A stretch of 64,000 nucleotides of DNA from JBHYDC01 sp051861205 (GTDB lineage Bacteria > Pseudomonadota > Alphaproteobacteria > Rhizobiales > Pleomorphomonadaceae): positions 186,001 to 250,000 of the forward strand of contig JBHYDC010000002.1 of the NCBI GenBank assembly GCA_051861205.1. The letters are read 5' to 3'. Below, piece after piece: positions 1 through 8,586 of the stretch (position 1 is its first letter; each line of letters begins with the position of its first letter). Under the pieces are notes generated by a model, which did not search any database, was not told the DNA's origin, and was given only the letters and a program-made list of their open reading frames with translations. Made by a program: the position numbers and the translations under genes.

Positions 1-47
1 AGGACGGCTGCAGCGAGGGCGCCGATAAATTTTGACGGTGCTTTCAC
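1..47 (-). CDS. Start of a divergent secreted protein (partial, possibly arylesterase TesA)
   Basis: Only the first 15 codons are inside the window. Read leftward from a GTG at 45-47 they give a short basic N-terminus (VKAPSK) followed by hydrophobic residues (FIGALAAAVL), which looks like the start of a signal peptide. Many Alphaproteobacteria place a periplasmic GDSL arylesterase (tesA) divergently next to this type of ABC exporter, so that is the natural guess. The guess rests on gene order only. The start codon lacks a strong ribosome binding site. Confidence 0.35.
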   Translation of the reverse strand, partial: MKAPSKFIGALAAAV

Positions 48-141
48 GGGGTTGTGACCATCCCTGGAATGGAAAAACGGCTTACCTACATGTCGAAATG
101 GCCGAACGGGCATCTTGGCTTCGGATATAGGATCTTTTCTG

Positions 142-855
142 GTGAGCAAACCTGCCGTCACTCTCGATAACGTGGATTTGAGTCTCGGCCAAGGTGCGGC
201 CCGGGTGCACATTCTGAAGAACCTCTCCCTTGCCATTCCAGCGGGCGAAAGCGTCGGCATCGTCGGGCCGTCCGGCTCCGGCAAGTCCACGCTGCTCATG
301 GTCATGGCGGGTCTGGAACGGGCCGACAGCGGTTCCATCCAGGTCGCGGGCGAGGCGCTCGACCGGTTGAACGAGGACGGTCTCGCCCTCTTTCGCGGCC
401 GCTCGGTCGGCATCGTCTTCCAGTCCTTTCACCTGATGCCTACGATGACGGCGCTGGAAAATGTCGCCGTACCCCTGGAACTCGCCGGCCGGCGCGATGC
501 CTTCGAGCGGGCTCGCGCGGAGCTGGAAGCGGTCGGTCTCGGCCACCGGGTCAATCACCATCCGGCCGAGCTTTCCGGCGGCGAGCAGCAGCGCGTCGCC
601 ATCGCCCGTGCGCTGGCTCCTGAACCGTCGATCCTGATCGCGGACGAGCCGACCGGCAACCTCGACGCGGAAACGGGCGAGGAAATCATCCGCCTGATGT
701 TCGCGGCCCGCAGCCGCCGGGGCGCCACGTTGGTACTCGTTACCCACGACCGGTCGCTCGCCGACCGCTGCGACCGGCGGATCGCCATGCGCTCCGGCGA
801 AATCGTCGAGGATGCCAGGGCAAACGCGCCTGCCAGCCCCGCCTCCGTGGCCTGA
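142..855 (+). CDS. ybbA: ABC transporter ATP-binding protein, YbbA/LolD type
   Basis: ATPase subunit of an MacB/LolCDE-type exporter at the cytoplasmic membrane. From the GTG start the Walker A motif GPSGSGKS is at residues 42-49, the Q-loop at FQSFH, the signature LSGGEQQR at 144-151 and Walker B with ADEPTGNLD at about 167-175, followed by a switch histidine in VTHD. The length of 237 residues suits the family. I chose the GTG at 142 because AGGA lies about nine bases upstream; an in-frame TTG at 115 would add nine residues with a poorer binding site. The large FtsX-type permease begins nine bases after the stop, so the two form one operon. The substrate is unknown; YbbA/YbbP relatives are linked to export or lipoprotein-like extraction. 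Confidence 0.88.
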   Translation: MSKPAVTLDNVDLSLGQGAARVHILKNLSLAIPAGESVGIVGPSGSGKSTLLMVMAGLERADSGSIQVAGEALDRLNEDGLALFRGRSVGIVFQSFHLMPTMTALENVAVPLELAGRRDAFERARAELEAVGLGHRVNHHPAELSGGEQQRVAIARALAPEPSILIADEPTGNLDAETGEEIIRLMFAARSRRGATLVLVTHDRSLADRCDRRIAMRSGEIVEDARANAPASPASVA

Positions 856-864
856 GGGATATCC

Positions 865-3435
865 ATGTCCGCTTTTGTCCCCTCGTCCGGGCTGACCTTC
901 GCCACAGCCCTCCGATTTGCCGCGCGCGAATTGCGCGGCGGGCTTGCCGGTTTCCGGATCTTCGTCGCCTGCATCGCGCTCGGGGTCGCGGCCATCGCCA
1001 GCGTCGGCTCGATGACGCGCGGCATTACCTCTGGGATTTCAGCCGAAGGCGCGACGATCCTCGGCGGTGATCTCGCATTCTCCCTTAGCCAGCGCCTGCT
1101 GACGGCGGATGAAAGCGCCTATCTCTCCAGCCTTGGCACCACCTCTTCGATCGCTAATCTGCGCTCGATGGCGCGCCGGGCGGACGGTTCCGCGCAAACG
1201 CTGATCGAGGTCAAGGCCGTCGACGACGCCTATCCGCTGAGCGGCACGATGCGCCTCGATCAGGATATCGCGCTTGCCGACGCTTTGGCGACCAGGCCGG
1301 ACGGCTCCTTCGGCGTCGTGGTCGCGCCGATTTTGGCGGCCCGCCTCAACCTCGCGGTCGGCGACCAAATGCTGATCGGGCGCGGAACTGCGGTGATTAC
1401 GGGCATCATCGCATCTGAGCCGGACAAGATCGGCAGCGGCATCGATTTCGGGCCCCGCGTCATGATGAGCCGCGCCGCGCTTGAGCGCACCGACCTCGTT
1501 CAGCCGGGCAGCCTCGTGCGCTATGTCACCCGCCTGAAACTCACCGGCGCCGTCACCGACGAGCGGGTCGCGGCCGTCAAGGCCGAGGCCGACGAGCGCT
1601 TCCCCGAAGCCGGCTGGCGTATCTCGACGCGCGGCAACGCCTCGCCCGGCCTTCAGCGCAACGTGGAGCGCTTCGCGCAGTTCCTTACCCTCGTCGGTCT
1701 CACCGCACTCGTGGTTGGCGGTGTCGGCGTCACCAACGCGGTCAAGGCTTATGTCGACCGCAAACGCGATACGATCGCCACATTCAAGTCGCTGGGAGCG
1801 CCCGGCTCTTTCGTGATGCTGGTCTATCTCTTGCAAATCGGCGCGATTACGCTGGTGGGCATCGCGATCGGCTTGCTGATTGGATTGCTCGTCCCCTTGT
1901 TCGGGGGCGATATGCTGGCCAATGCTCTGTCACTTCCCATCCGCATCGGCATCTACCCCGTTGAACTTGCGCTTGCGGCCCTCTACGGCGCGTTGACAGC
2001 CCTTGCTTTTGCCGTTTGGGCGCTGGGGCGGGCGCATGATGTGCCGGTCAGCGCTCTCTTCCGCGAGCGTATCGCCCCTGAACGCCGTCGCCCCCGCGCG
2101 ATCTATATCGCCGCAACGGTGGTATCGGTGCTGTCGCTTGGCGGCTTGGCGGTGCTTCTGGCCTATGACCAGTTCGTGGCCGCCGTGTTCGTCGGCGCCG
2201 TCGCCGCGTCCTTCCTGGTACTGTCGTTGGTCGCTTATGGGATCATGGCGCTGGCCCGCCGCGCGCCGCAGGTTCGCTCCGCCGGACTGAGGCTTGCGAT
2301 CCGCAACATCCACCGGCCGGGCGGCCTCACCATATCGGTGATCCTCTCCCTCGGGCTTGGCCTTGCGCTCCTCGTGACCCTCGCCTTGATCGACGGTTCG
2401 CTGCGCAATCAGCTGACCTCCGCGTTGCCGGAAAAGGCCCCGAGCTTCTTCTTCCTCGACATCCAGTCGTCCGAAGTGGAGGCCTTCGACGCTGTGGTGA
2501 AAGCCGCCGCGCCGGGTGTCGTTCTCGATCAGGTGCCGATGCTCCGAGGCCGGATTGCCGCCCTGAATGGCACCCCGGCCGACAAGATCGTAGCCCCGCC
2601 CGACAGCCGCTGGGCGCTCGACGGAGATCGCGGTATCACCTTCGCCGCCGCCCCGTCCAAGGGTTCGACCATCGTTGCGGGCGAGTGGTGGCCGGCGGAT
2701 TACGCCGGCGAGCCGCTTGTATCCTTCGAAGACGAACTTGCCACCGGCCTCGGCCTGAAGCTCGGCGACACCGTGACGGTCAACGTTCTCGGTCGCGAAA
2801 TCACCGCGAAAATCGCAAATACGCGGCGCGTGGAGTGGGAATCCATGGCGATCAACTTCGTCATGGTCTTCTCGCCCAACACCTTCGCCGGCGCACCCTA
2901 TAGCCTGCTCGCCACCGCCGCCCTGGCAGACGGCGGCAGCCGCGAGAGCGAGGCAAAGCTGATGACGGCCGTCGTCGACGCCTTCCCGACGTCGACCGTC
3001 GTGCAGGTCAAGGACGTCCTCTCGGCCGTCAACGACATGGTCGCCGACCTCGCGGTAGCGATCCGGGTCGCCGCCAGTGTGGCCTTGGTGTCGTCGGTTC
3101 TGGTGCTCGCGGGCGCCTTGGCATCCGGCCACCGGCAGCGGATTTATGACGCGGTTCTCTTGAAAACATTCGGCGCCACCCGGCGCCGGGTGCTCGGAGC
3201 CTTCGTCGCCGAATATCTGATGCTGGGCCTCGCTGCGGCGCTTTTCGGCGTGATTGCGGGCTCGGCGGCCGCTTGGGGCGTGCTCGAAGGCATCATGGAG
3301 ATCGAGCCGATCCTCGATCCCACCGTGGCGATCGGGGCGGCGGTTCTGGCGCTTCTCTTGACCGTCGGCTTCGGGATGATCGGGACTTGGCGGGTGCTTG
3401 GAGAGAAAGCGGCACCGGTGCTTCGGAACCTCTGA
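865..3435 (+). CDS. ybbP: ABC transporter permease, YbbP type with FtsX domains
   Basis: An 856-residue integral membrane protein, the partner of the ATPase just upstream. It shows an N-terminal membrane anchor at about residues 20-50, a periplasmic domain, a four-helix FtsX block at about 270-390, further helices around 415-520, a second periplasmic domain, and a C-terminal FtsX block at about 730-850 that includes the typical FGATRRRVLGAF segment. This duplicated layout of ten or so helices is characteristic of YbbP rather than of the shorter LolC/E or MacB. It probably works as a mechanotransmitting exporter or extractor in the inner membrane. The substrate cannot be read from the sequence. 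The start ATG at 865 follows GAGGGATATCC, an acceptable binding site. Confidence 0.88.
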   Translation: MSAFVPSSGLTFATALRFAARELRGGLAGFRIFVACIALGVAAIASVGSMTRGITSGISAEGATILGGDLAFSLSQRLLTADESAYLSSLGTTSSIANLRSMARRADGSAQTLIEVKAVDDAYPLSGTMRLDQDIALADALATRPDGSFGVVVAPILAARLNLAVGDQMLIGRGTAVITGIIASEPDKIGSGIDFGPRVMMSRAALERTDLVQPGSLVRYVTRLKLTGAVTDERVAAVKAEADERFPEAGWRISTRGNASPGLQRNVERFAQFLTLVGLTALVVGGVGVTNAVKAYVDRKRDTIATFKSLGAPGSFVMLVYLLQIGAITLVGIAIGLLIGLLVPLFGGDMLANALSLPIRIGIYPVELALAALYGALTALAFAVWALGRAHDVPVSALFRERIAPERRRPRAIYIAATVVSVLSLGGLAVLLAYDQFVAAVFVGAVAASFLVLSLVAYGIMALARRAPQVRSAGLRLAIRNIHRPGGLTISVILSLGLGLALLVTLALIDGSLRNQLTSALPEKAPSFFFLDIQSSEVEAFDAVVKAAAPGVVLDQVPMLRGRIAALNGTPADKIVAPPDSRWALDGDRGITFAAAPSKGSTIVAGEWWPADYAGEPLVSFEDELATGLGLKLGDTVTVNVLGREITAKIANTRRVEWESMAINFVMVFSPNTFAGAPYSLLATAALADGGSRESEAKLMTAVVDAFPTSTVVQVKDVLSAVNDMVADLAVAIRVAASVALVSSVLVLAGALASGHRQRIYDAVLLKTFGATRRRVLGAFVAEYLMLGLAAALFGVIAGSAAAWGVLEGIMEIEPILDPTVAIGAAVLALLLTVGFGMIGTWRVLGEKAAPVLRNL

Positions 3436-3587
3436 CGACAGCGATTTACGGCCGGGAAAGGCATTTCGGCCGTGATTCAACCCGCCTCTTGTAGGAATAC
3501 GAAGTTCCACCCATATTGATCTCAAGATCCAGCGATGAACGCCGGGTCGCGTGCCCCCCTGAGGGGTCATTCGAAAGGGTTCCGTCC

Positions 3588-4346
3588 ATGGCCTACCCCG
3601 AACGCAACGCCAGTGCGCGCTACGGATCGGTGTCGCACGACCGCGCTGCTGAGATCGACCAAGGTCTGCGCGCCTATATGCTCAAGGTTTACAACTACAT
3701 GGCCATCGGCCTCGCAGTGACGGGGTTGGTTGCCTACTTCGCCGCGAACGCTGCGGTCGCATCTTTTGGACCGCCTCTTGCTCTGACGGCATTCGGCGAC
3801 GCAATTCTTAACTCGCCGCTGCGCTTCGTCATCATGCTTGCGCCGCTCGGCGCGGTCTTGTTCCTGTCGTTCCGTATTGACAGGATGAGCGTCGCCGCAG
3901 CTCAAGGATTGTTCTGGGCTTTTGCCGCTGTCATGGGACTGTCCCTGTCTTCGATCTTCCTGGTCTACACCGGGCAGTCGATTACGCAGGTCTTCTTCGT
4001 AACAGCAGCGTCGTTCGGCGCGCTCAGCCTGTTCGGCTACACGACGAAGCGTGATCTCACGGGCATGGGCTCGTTCCTGATCATGGGCCTGTTCGGCGTC
4101 ATCATCGCGTCGATCGTTAACATCTTCCTCCAGTCTTCGGCTCTTGGCTTTGCCGTGTCGGTGATCGGTGTTTTGGTTTTCGCGGGTCTGACGGCCTACG
4201 ATACCCAGCGCATCAAGGAGATGTATTCGGCGAACGACGATCATGCGACCGCCGGCCGCAAGGCTATCATGGGCGCGTTGCAGCTCTACCTCGACTTCAT
4301 CAACATGTTCGTCATGTTGCTGCAGTTGTTCGGCGAGCGTCGTTGA
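3588..4346 (+). CDS. Bax inhibitor-1/YccA family membrane protein
   Basis: A 252-residue protein with a short polar N-terminus (MAYPERNASARYG) and seven predicted transmembrane helices, typical of the BI-1/YccA/TMBIM family. The conserved C-terminal part LTAYDTQRIKEMY, which carries the di-aspartate type sensor region of bacterial BI-1 proteins, is present, followed by ALQLYLDFINMFVMLLQL. Members are proposed pH-sensitive calcium leak channels, and YccA of E. coli modulates FtsH; which role applies here is unknown. An open frame upstream could extend the protein by 24 residues, but the ATG at 3588 preceded by AAAGGG is the better start and matches family length. The gene is followed by a strong intrinsic terminator. 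Confidence 0.9.
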   Translation: MAYPERNASARYGSVSHDRAAEIDQGLRAYMLKVYNYMAIGLAVTGLVAYFAANAAVASFGPPLALTAFGDAILNSPLRFVIMLAPLGAVLFLSFRIDRMSVAAAQGLFWAFAAVMGLSLSSIFLVYTGQSITQVFFVTAASFGALSLFGYTTKRDLTGMGSFLIMGLFGVIIASIVNIFLQSSALGFAVSVIGVLVFAGLTAYDTQRIKEMYSANDDHATAGRKAIMGALQLYLDFINMFVMLLQLFGERR

Positions 4347-4386
4347 TATAAATCTGGCGCTTGCGCTGGAACGTTTAGTCTTGAAG

Positions 4387-4416
4387 GCGCGGGTTCAGTC
4401 CCGCGTCTTTTTTTTT
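4387..4416 (+). terminator. Intrinsic terminator after the BI-1 gene
   Basis: A six to seven base-pair stem (CGCGGG at 4388-4393 with CCCGCG at 4400-4405, extended by a G-T pair), a six-base loop TTCAGT, and a run of nine T residues at 4408-4416. This is a textbook Rho-independent terminator about 40 bases after the stop codon. Confidence 0.9.
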
Positions 4417-4447
4417 GATGGATCGACCAACTTTACCTTGGATAATC

Positions 4448-4969
4448 ATGCCTCTGATCCGCCCTGCCACCCTCGACGACATCAAGGATATCACGCCGAT
4501 CTATCAGGAGGCGGTGCAGTACGGAACGGCATCTTGGGAACTTGAACCGCCCGACGTCAGCGAAATGACGCGCCGGTTCACGGCGCTAACCGAGGCGGGT
4601 TACCCCTATATCGTCGCGGAAAACGAAGACTCTATAAAGGGTTACGCCTATGCTGGGAGCTATCGGCCGCGTGCGGCTTACCGGTTTACGGTGGAAAATT
4701 CGATCTATGTGGCAACGGATGCCCACGGCCATGGGATCGGCCGGGCGCTGATGAGCAGCCTGATCGAGGCCTGCACGGCGGCGGGTTTTCGCCAGATGAT
4801 GGCGGTGATTGGCGACAGTTCCAACGCCGCCTCGATCGCCTTGCACCGGTCGGCAGGCTTCGAGCCGGTCGGAATCGCGCGCGCGGTCGGCTTCAAGCAC
4901 GGCCGCTGGCTCGATCAGGTGATGATGCAAAGGGTGCTCGGAAGCGGCTCCGATACGGCTCCGGTGTAG
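4448..4969 (+). CDS. GNAT N-acetyltransferase, phosphinothricin-acetyltransferase-like
   Basis: A 173-residue acetyltransferase of the GNAT fold that would transfer acetyl from acetyl-CoA to the amino group of a small substrate. The start IRPATLDDIKDITPIY, the middle YAGSYRPRAAYRFTVENSIYV, the acetyl-CoA-binding loop HGHGIGRAL (around residues 95-103) and the end SIALHRSAGFEPVG are the signature blocks of the PAT/bar/YncA branch. Natural substrates of chromosomal copies are often methionine sulfoximine or related amino acids; I cannot tell which applies. It stands alone after a terminator and converges with the DUF2794 gene. Its stop codon falls inside a short tandem repeat. Confidence 0.88.
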   Translation: MPLIRPATLDDIKDITPIYQEAVQYGTASWELEPPDVSEMTRRFTALTEAGYPYIVAENEDSIKGYAYAGSYRPRAAYRFTVENSIYVATDAHGHGIGRALMSSLIEACTAAGFRQMMAVIGDSSNAASIALHRSAGFEPVGIARAVGFKHGRWLDQVMMQRVLGSGSDTAPV

Positions 4970-5017
4970 TCGTCAAAGCCGGTGGTGTAGTCGTCAATTC
5001 GCGTCGGTATAGTCGCT
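4963..5017. repeat. Short tandem repeat of about 21 bp across the GNAT stop codon
   Basis: GGTGTAGTCGTCAA occurs at 4963-4976 and again at 4984-4997, and a degraded third copy GGTATAGTCGCT begins at 5006. The spacing is 21 and 22 bases. The first copy contains the TAG stop codon of the acetyltransferase gene. It lies in the gap between two convergent genes. Confidence 0.7.
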
Positions 5018-5027
5018 GGGAAGGCCG

Positions 5028-5432
5028 TCAGGCATCGACCAGACTGAGCGAGTTGTCGAGCACGCGCAAAACCCGCCCAAGATCGCTTCCGCGCTTCAAG
5101 ATCACCCCGGTTTGTGAGATGACGGAATAGGCCCCCTGCCGGCGAGCGAGCTTGGGGTTCTTCTCGATGCGGTAGAGGGGCACCTCCGAGGCGCGCCGGA
5201 AGATCGAGAACACGGCGCGGTCGCTGAGATGGTCGATGGCATAGTCGCGCCACTCGCCGGCGGCGACCATGCGGCCGTATATCTTCAAGATTTCCGATAG
5301 TTCATGCCGGTCGAATGCCGTGAAGGGCACGGCGCGCAAGGGGGCTGGTGCGGCGGGTTGGTCGGGAGCGGCTGGCCGGATCGGGATCAACACCGCCGAC
5401 CGTCTCGTCGTTTCATCCGTACTGTCCGTCAA
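5028..5432 (-). CDS. DUF2794 family protein
   Basis: A 134-residue protein of the alphaproteobacterial DUF2794 family, function unknown. The conserved core runs from about residue 40: FDRHELSEILKIYGRM, GEWRDYAIDHL, DRAVFSIFRRASEVPLYRIEKNPKL and QGAYSVISQTGVILKRG. The N-terminal 40 residues are proline- and alanine-rich and variable. I place the start at a TTG (5430-5432) because a perfect GGGAGG binding site sits six bases upstream; a much longer open frame continues upstream into non-coding sequence and the acs terminator and is not credible. It is transcribed in the same direction as acs but separated from it by that terminator. Confidence 0.8.
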   Translation of the reverse strand: MTDSTDETTRRSAVLIPIRPAAPDQPAAPAPLRAVPFTAFDRHELSEILKIYGRMVAAGEWRDYAIDHLSDRAVFSIFRRASEVPLYRIEKNPKLARRQGAYSVISQTGVILKRGSDLGRVLRVLDNSLSLVDA

Positions 5433-5549
5433 ACCGAACCTCCCAGGGTTGGGGAAAACGACACAGGCCCTTCGGCGAACAGACACGGTCCGCCGGCAAG
5501 TTGTCACCTGCTCGTCATGATCGCCCGGCCGGAGCACCGATGCAAATGG

Positions 5550-5577
5550 AAAAGGCCCACCGTGGGGCGGGCCTTTT
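5550..5577 (-). terminator. Intrinsic terminator after acs
   Basis: AAAAGGCCC at 5550-5558 pairs with GGGCCTTTT at 5569-5577 around a ten-base loop. Read leftward from acs, the stem ends in TTTT, as expected for a Rho-independent terminator; the symmetry means it could work in both directions. Confidence 0.75.
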
Positions 5578-5601
5578 CTGACGGGAAGCAAGGGCGGTGG
5601 C

Positions 5602-7545
5602 TTAACCGGCCTTGCGGTTCTGTCGGTTGTCGATGAGGTCGGTGACGACGCCGGGGTCGGCGAGGGTGGAGGTGTCGCCGAGGCTGCCGAATTCATCTTC
5701 GGCGATCTTGCGCAGGATGCGGCGCATGATCTTGCCGGAGCGGGTCTTCGGCAGGCCGGGGGAGAACTGGATGAGGTCCGGCGTTGCGATCGGGCCGATC
5801 TCACGGCGGACCCAGTCCTTCAGCTCTTTCTTCAGAGCCTCGGTCGGTTCCTCGCCGGACATGAGGGTGACGTAGCAGTAGATGCCCTGGCCCTTGATGT
5901 CGTGGGGGTAGCCGACGACGGCGGCTTCCGAGACCTTGGGGTGCGCGACGAGGGCGCTTTCGACCTCGGCGGTGCCCATGCGGTGACCGGAAACGTTGAT
6001 GACGTCGTCGACGCGGCCGGTGATCCAGTAATAGCCGTCGGCATCGCGGCGGCAGCCGTCGCCGGTGAAGTAGAGGCCCTTGTAGGTGGAGAAATAGGTC
6101 TGCTCGAAGCGCTCGTGATCGCCATAGATCGTGCGCATCTGGCCGGGCCAGCTATCGGTGATGACGAGATTACCCTCGGCCGCGCCGTCCAGGAATTTGC
6201 CTTCGGCATCCACGATCGCCGGCTTGACGCCGAAGAAGGGGTTGGTCGCCGAACCGGGCTTCAACGGGGTGGCGCCGGGCAGCGGGGTGATGAGAATGCC
6301 GCCGGTTTCGGTCTGCCACCACGTATCCACGATCGGGCAGCGCTTGTCGCCGACGACGTTGTGGTACCAGAGCCAAGCTTCCGGATTGATCGGTTCGCCG
6401 ACAGAACCGAGGATGCGCAGGCTGGCGCGCGATGTGTTGGTGACGTGGGCGTCGCCGGCCCCCATCAGTGAGCGGATCGCGGTCGGGGCGGTGTAGAAGA
6501 TGTTAACCTTATGCTTGTCGATGACCTGCCAGAAACGGCCGGCGTCCGGAAAGGTCGGAACGCCTTCGAACATCAGCGTGGTCGCGCCGTTGGCGAGCGG
6601 GCCGTAGACGATGTAGCTGTGGCCGGTCACCCAGCCGACGTCGGCGGTGCACCAGTAGACGTCGCCGTCATGGTAGTCGAAGACGTATTGATGCGTCATC
6701 GAGGCATAGGCGAGATAGCCGCCGGTAGTGTGGAGAACACCCTTGGGTTTTCCGGTGGAGCCGGACGTGTAGAGGATGAACAGCGGATCTTCCGCGTTCA
6801 TCTCTTCAGGCGGACAGTCGGCGGAAACCTTGGCGGCCTCGTCTTCGTACCAGAAATCGCGGCCGGGGGTCATCGGTACGGCGCCGCCGGTGCGCTTGAC
6901 GACGATGACCTTTTCGCCGCCCGGCGTTTTCGTCAACGCGGCGTCCACGTTGGCTTTCAGCGCCACGCGCCGTCCGCCGCGAAGGCCTTCATCGGCGGTG
7001 AGCACGATATTGGACGCGCAGTCCTCGATGCGGCCGGCGAGGCTGTCGGGCGAGAAACCGGCGAACACGATCGAATGGATCGCGCCGACGCGGGTGCAGG
7101 CGAGCATGGCGTAGGCCGCTTCCGGGATCATCGGCAGATAGATCGTGACCCGGTCGCCGCGCTTCACGCCATGCGCCTTCAAGACGTTGGCGAAGCGGCA
7201 AACCTCGCGGTGAAGCTCGCGGTAGGTGATGTGGCGGCTGTCGTTCGGGTCGTCGCCCTCGAAGATGATGGCGGTCTGGTCGGCGCGGGTGGCAAGGTGC
7301 CGGTCGATGCAGTTGGCCGACACGTTCAGCGTGCCGTCCTCGAACCACTTGATCGACACGTCCGGCGCAAAGCGGGTGTTCTTCACCTTGGTGTAGGGCT
7401 TGATCCAGGTGAGGCGCTTGCCCTGCTCGCCCCAAAAGCCTTCGGGATCCTCGACCGAGCGGGCGTAAAGGGCGCGGTATTGGTCGGCGTTCACATAAGC
7501 GCGTTCAGCTATGAAGGCTGGCACCGGAAACACTTCGCCGGACAT
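5602..7545 (-). CDS. acsA: Acetyl-CoA synthetase (acetate-CoA ligase)
   Basis: A 647-residue AMP-forming acetate-CoA ligase converting acetate, ATP and CoA to acetyl-CoA in the cytoplasm, allowing growth on acetate and salvage of free acetate. The AMP-binding motif YTSGSTGKPKG is present at about residues 260-270, the adenylation motif WWQTETGG at about 413-420, the hinge and GRVDD region at about 510-520, and the C-terminal SGKIMRR, whose lysine (about 605) is the residue acetylated in AcsA enzymes to switch them off. Length and motifs match full-length Acs. The ATG is preceded by GGGAGGA. It appears to be transcribed alone with its own terminator. Confidence 0.96.
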   Translation of the reverse strand: MSGEVFPVPAFIAERAYVNADQYRALYARSVEDPEGFWGEQGKRLTWIKPYTKVKNTRFAPDVSIKWFEDGTLNVSANCIDRHLATRADQTAIIFEGDDPNDSRHITYRELHREVCRFANVLKAHGVKRGDRVTIYLPMIPEAAYAMLACTRVGAIHSIVFAGFSPDSLAGRIEDCASNIVLTADEGLRGGRRVALKANVDAALTKTPGGEKVIVVKRTGGAVPMTPGRDFWYEDEAAKVSADCPPEEMNAEDPLFILYTSGSTGKPKGVLHTTGGYLAYASMTHQYVFDYHDGDVYWCTADVGWVTGHSYIVYGPLANGATTLMFEGVPTFPDAGRFWQVIDKHKVNIFYTAPTAIRSLMGAGDAHVTNTSRASLRILGSVGEPINPEAWLWYHNVVGDKRCPIVDTWWQTETGGILITPLPGATPLKPGSATNPFFGVKPAIVDAEGKFLDGAAEGNLVITDSWPGQMRTIYGDHERFEQTYFSTYKGLYFTGDGCRRDADGYYWITGRVDDVINVSGHRMGTAEVESALVAHPKVSEAAVVGYPHDIKGQGIYCYVTLMSGEEPTEALKKELKDWVRREIGPIATPDLIQFSPGLPKTRSGKIMRRILRKIAEDEFGSLGDTSTLADPGVVTDLIDNRQNRKAG

Positions 7546-7774
7546 GTAGAATTCCTCCCTGCGGACAGCTCCGCGCGACCTCCCGCGCTTCGCCGCCTCG
7601 TTCTTGATCGGCCTCTATTATGCGAAACCGCCGCCCTAGCGTCCACGGCGGAAACGCTGAACTTTCGTTGGGCAGGCTCCCCGTTTGACCGTCCAACGCC
7701 TCATCAGTTCGTAGGGTGCGATGCAGCATGCCCCACCTCGGCGGCAAAACCCGACACTTCGAACCCCTCACGCC

Positions 7775-8440
7775 TTACGTGCGCGCGACTTTCACAAAAC
7801 GCCAGACCCGTGTTCGCTTCACCTCGGAATCTTCAAGCGCCCGTGTGACCGGCACCTGATATTCCGCGATGGCCTCGATCCCGGTCTTGGGAAGATAGCT
7901 GCGGCCAGGATCGCCGAAGAGAACCGTGGCACCCCGGCCGTGGGCTGCGGCGAGAAAGGGTTCGACGCGGTCGGCCATGGGCTTTTCATAGAAAACGTCG
8001 CCGGCCAAAACGACGTCGAAGCCATCCGCGCCAAGCGACGTGAGGTCGCGGCCTTCGGTTTCAATGCGAACGCCGTTTTCGTCTGCGTTGAGGCCGATGG
8101 CGACGAGAGAGAAGCTGTCGATCTCGGACGCCACGGCGCGGGCCGCGCCGGCCTTCATCGCGGCGATGGCGACGATGCCTGAACCGGCGGCAAAATCGAG
8201 CACGGTCTTGCCGGCCACCAAGGCTGGATTGTCGAGGATATAGCGCGCAAGCGCCTGTCCGCCGGCCCAGGCGAAGGCCCAATAGGGCGGCGGCAGGCCC
8301 ATGGTGCCAAGCTCTTCCTCCGTGCGCTGCCAGAGCCCGAGGGCCTCGTCGGCGAGATGGAGGCGAATTTCTGGAACGTGGGGCGGCGCCATGAGCCGGG
8401 TTTCGGCCCGGATGAAGGTGGCAGGGTCGCTGATTGTCAT
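7775..8440 (-). CDS. Class I SAM-dependent methyltransferase, ETFB-lysine/PrmA-like
   Basis: A 221-residue methyltransferase. The SAM-binding motif VLDFAAGSGIVAIAA and the later GDVFYEKPMADR segment are typical of the small PrmA-like group that includes the ETF-beta lysine methyltransferases and bacterial nicotinamide N-methyltransferase-like proteins. Its substrate is probably a protein lysine but that is inference. I start it at the ATG of MTISDPATF (8440). The frame stays open to 8569, but that extension would run through a perfect palindrome (8503-8521) and into a dispersed repeat element, and its residues look non-coding. The binding site before the chosen ATG is weak, so the start is uncertain. 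Confidence 0.8.
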   Translation of the reverse strand: MTISDPATFIRAETRLMAPPHVPEIRLHLADEALGLWQRTEEELGTMGLPPPYWAFAWAGGQALARYILDNPALVAGKTVLDFAAGSGIVAIAAMKAGAARAVASEIDSFSLVAIGLNADENGVRIETEGRDLTSLGADGFDVVLAGDVFYEKPMADRVEPFLAAAHGRGATVLFGDPGRSYLPKTGIEAIAEYQVPVTRALEDSEVKRTRVWRFVKVART

Positions 8441-8502
8441 CACGGAGGTTTCCGGCACATTTTCGTCCTGACCGGAACGCCGGACCGCGCTGAGCGCAAT
8501 TC

Positions 8503-8521
8503 GATCTGACTGTGTCAGATC
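8503..8521. promoter_or_regulatory. Perfect 8-bp inverted repeat upstream of the methyltransferase
   Basis: GATCTGAC, three bases, then GTCAGATC. It lies about 60 bases upstream of the preferred start of the methyltransferase gene. The dyad has the form of a repressor operator, but no regulator is identifiable. Confidence 0.45.
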
Positions 8522-8543
8522 GGGCATTATCGCTCGTTTATCT

Positions 8544-8586
8544 AGCATGATCTCGAAAACCGTTTTCACGTTTCGGGATCACGCTT
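8544..8586. repeat. Palindromic Rhizobiales-type repeat element
   Basis: The element opens with AGCATGATCTCG and closes with CGGGATCACGCT, with an inner AAAACCGTTTT dyad. This pattern (GCATGATC...GAAAACCG...GATCATGC) resembles short dispersed palindromes common between genes in Rhizobiales. It sits between the methyltransferase and the EVE-domain gene and touches the stop codon of the latter. Confidence 0.6.

Noticed and set aside
1930..3570. A 546-codon minus-strand frame opposite the YbbP-type permease
   Set aside because: Shadow of the permease gene; composition is Gly-, Arg- and His-rich and no membrane or enzyme motif is visible.
8441..8569. N-terminal extension of the small methyltransferase
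   Set aside because: The extension crosses a perfect palindrome and a dispersed repeat element and shows no methyltransferase similarity.
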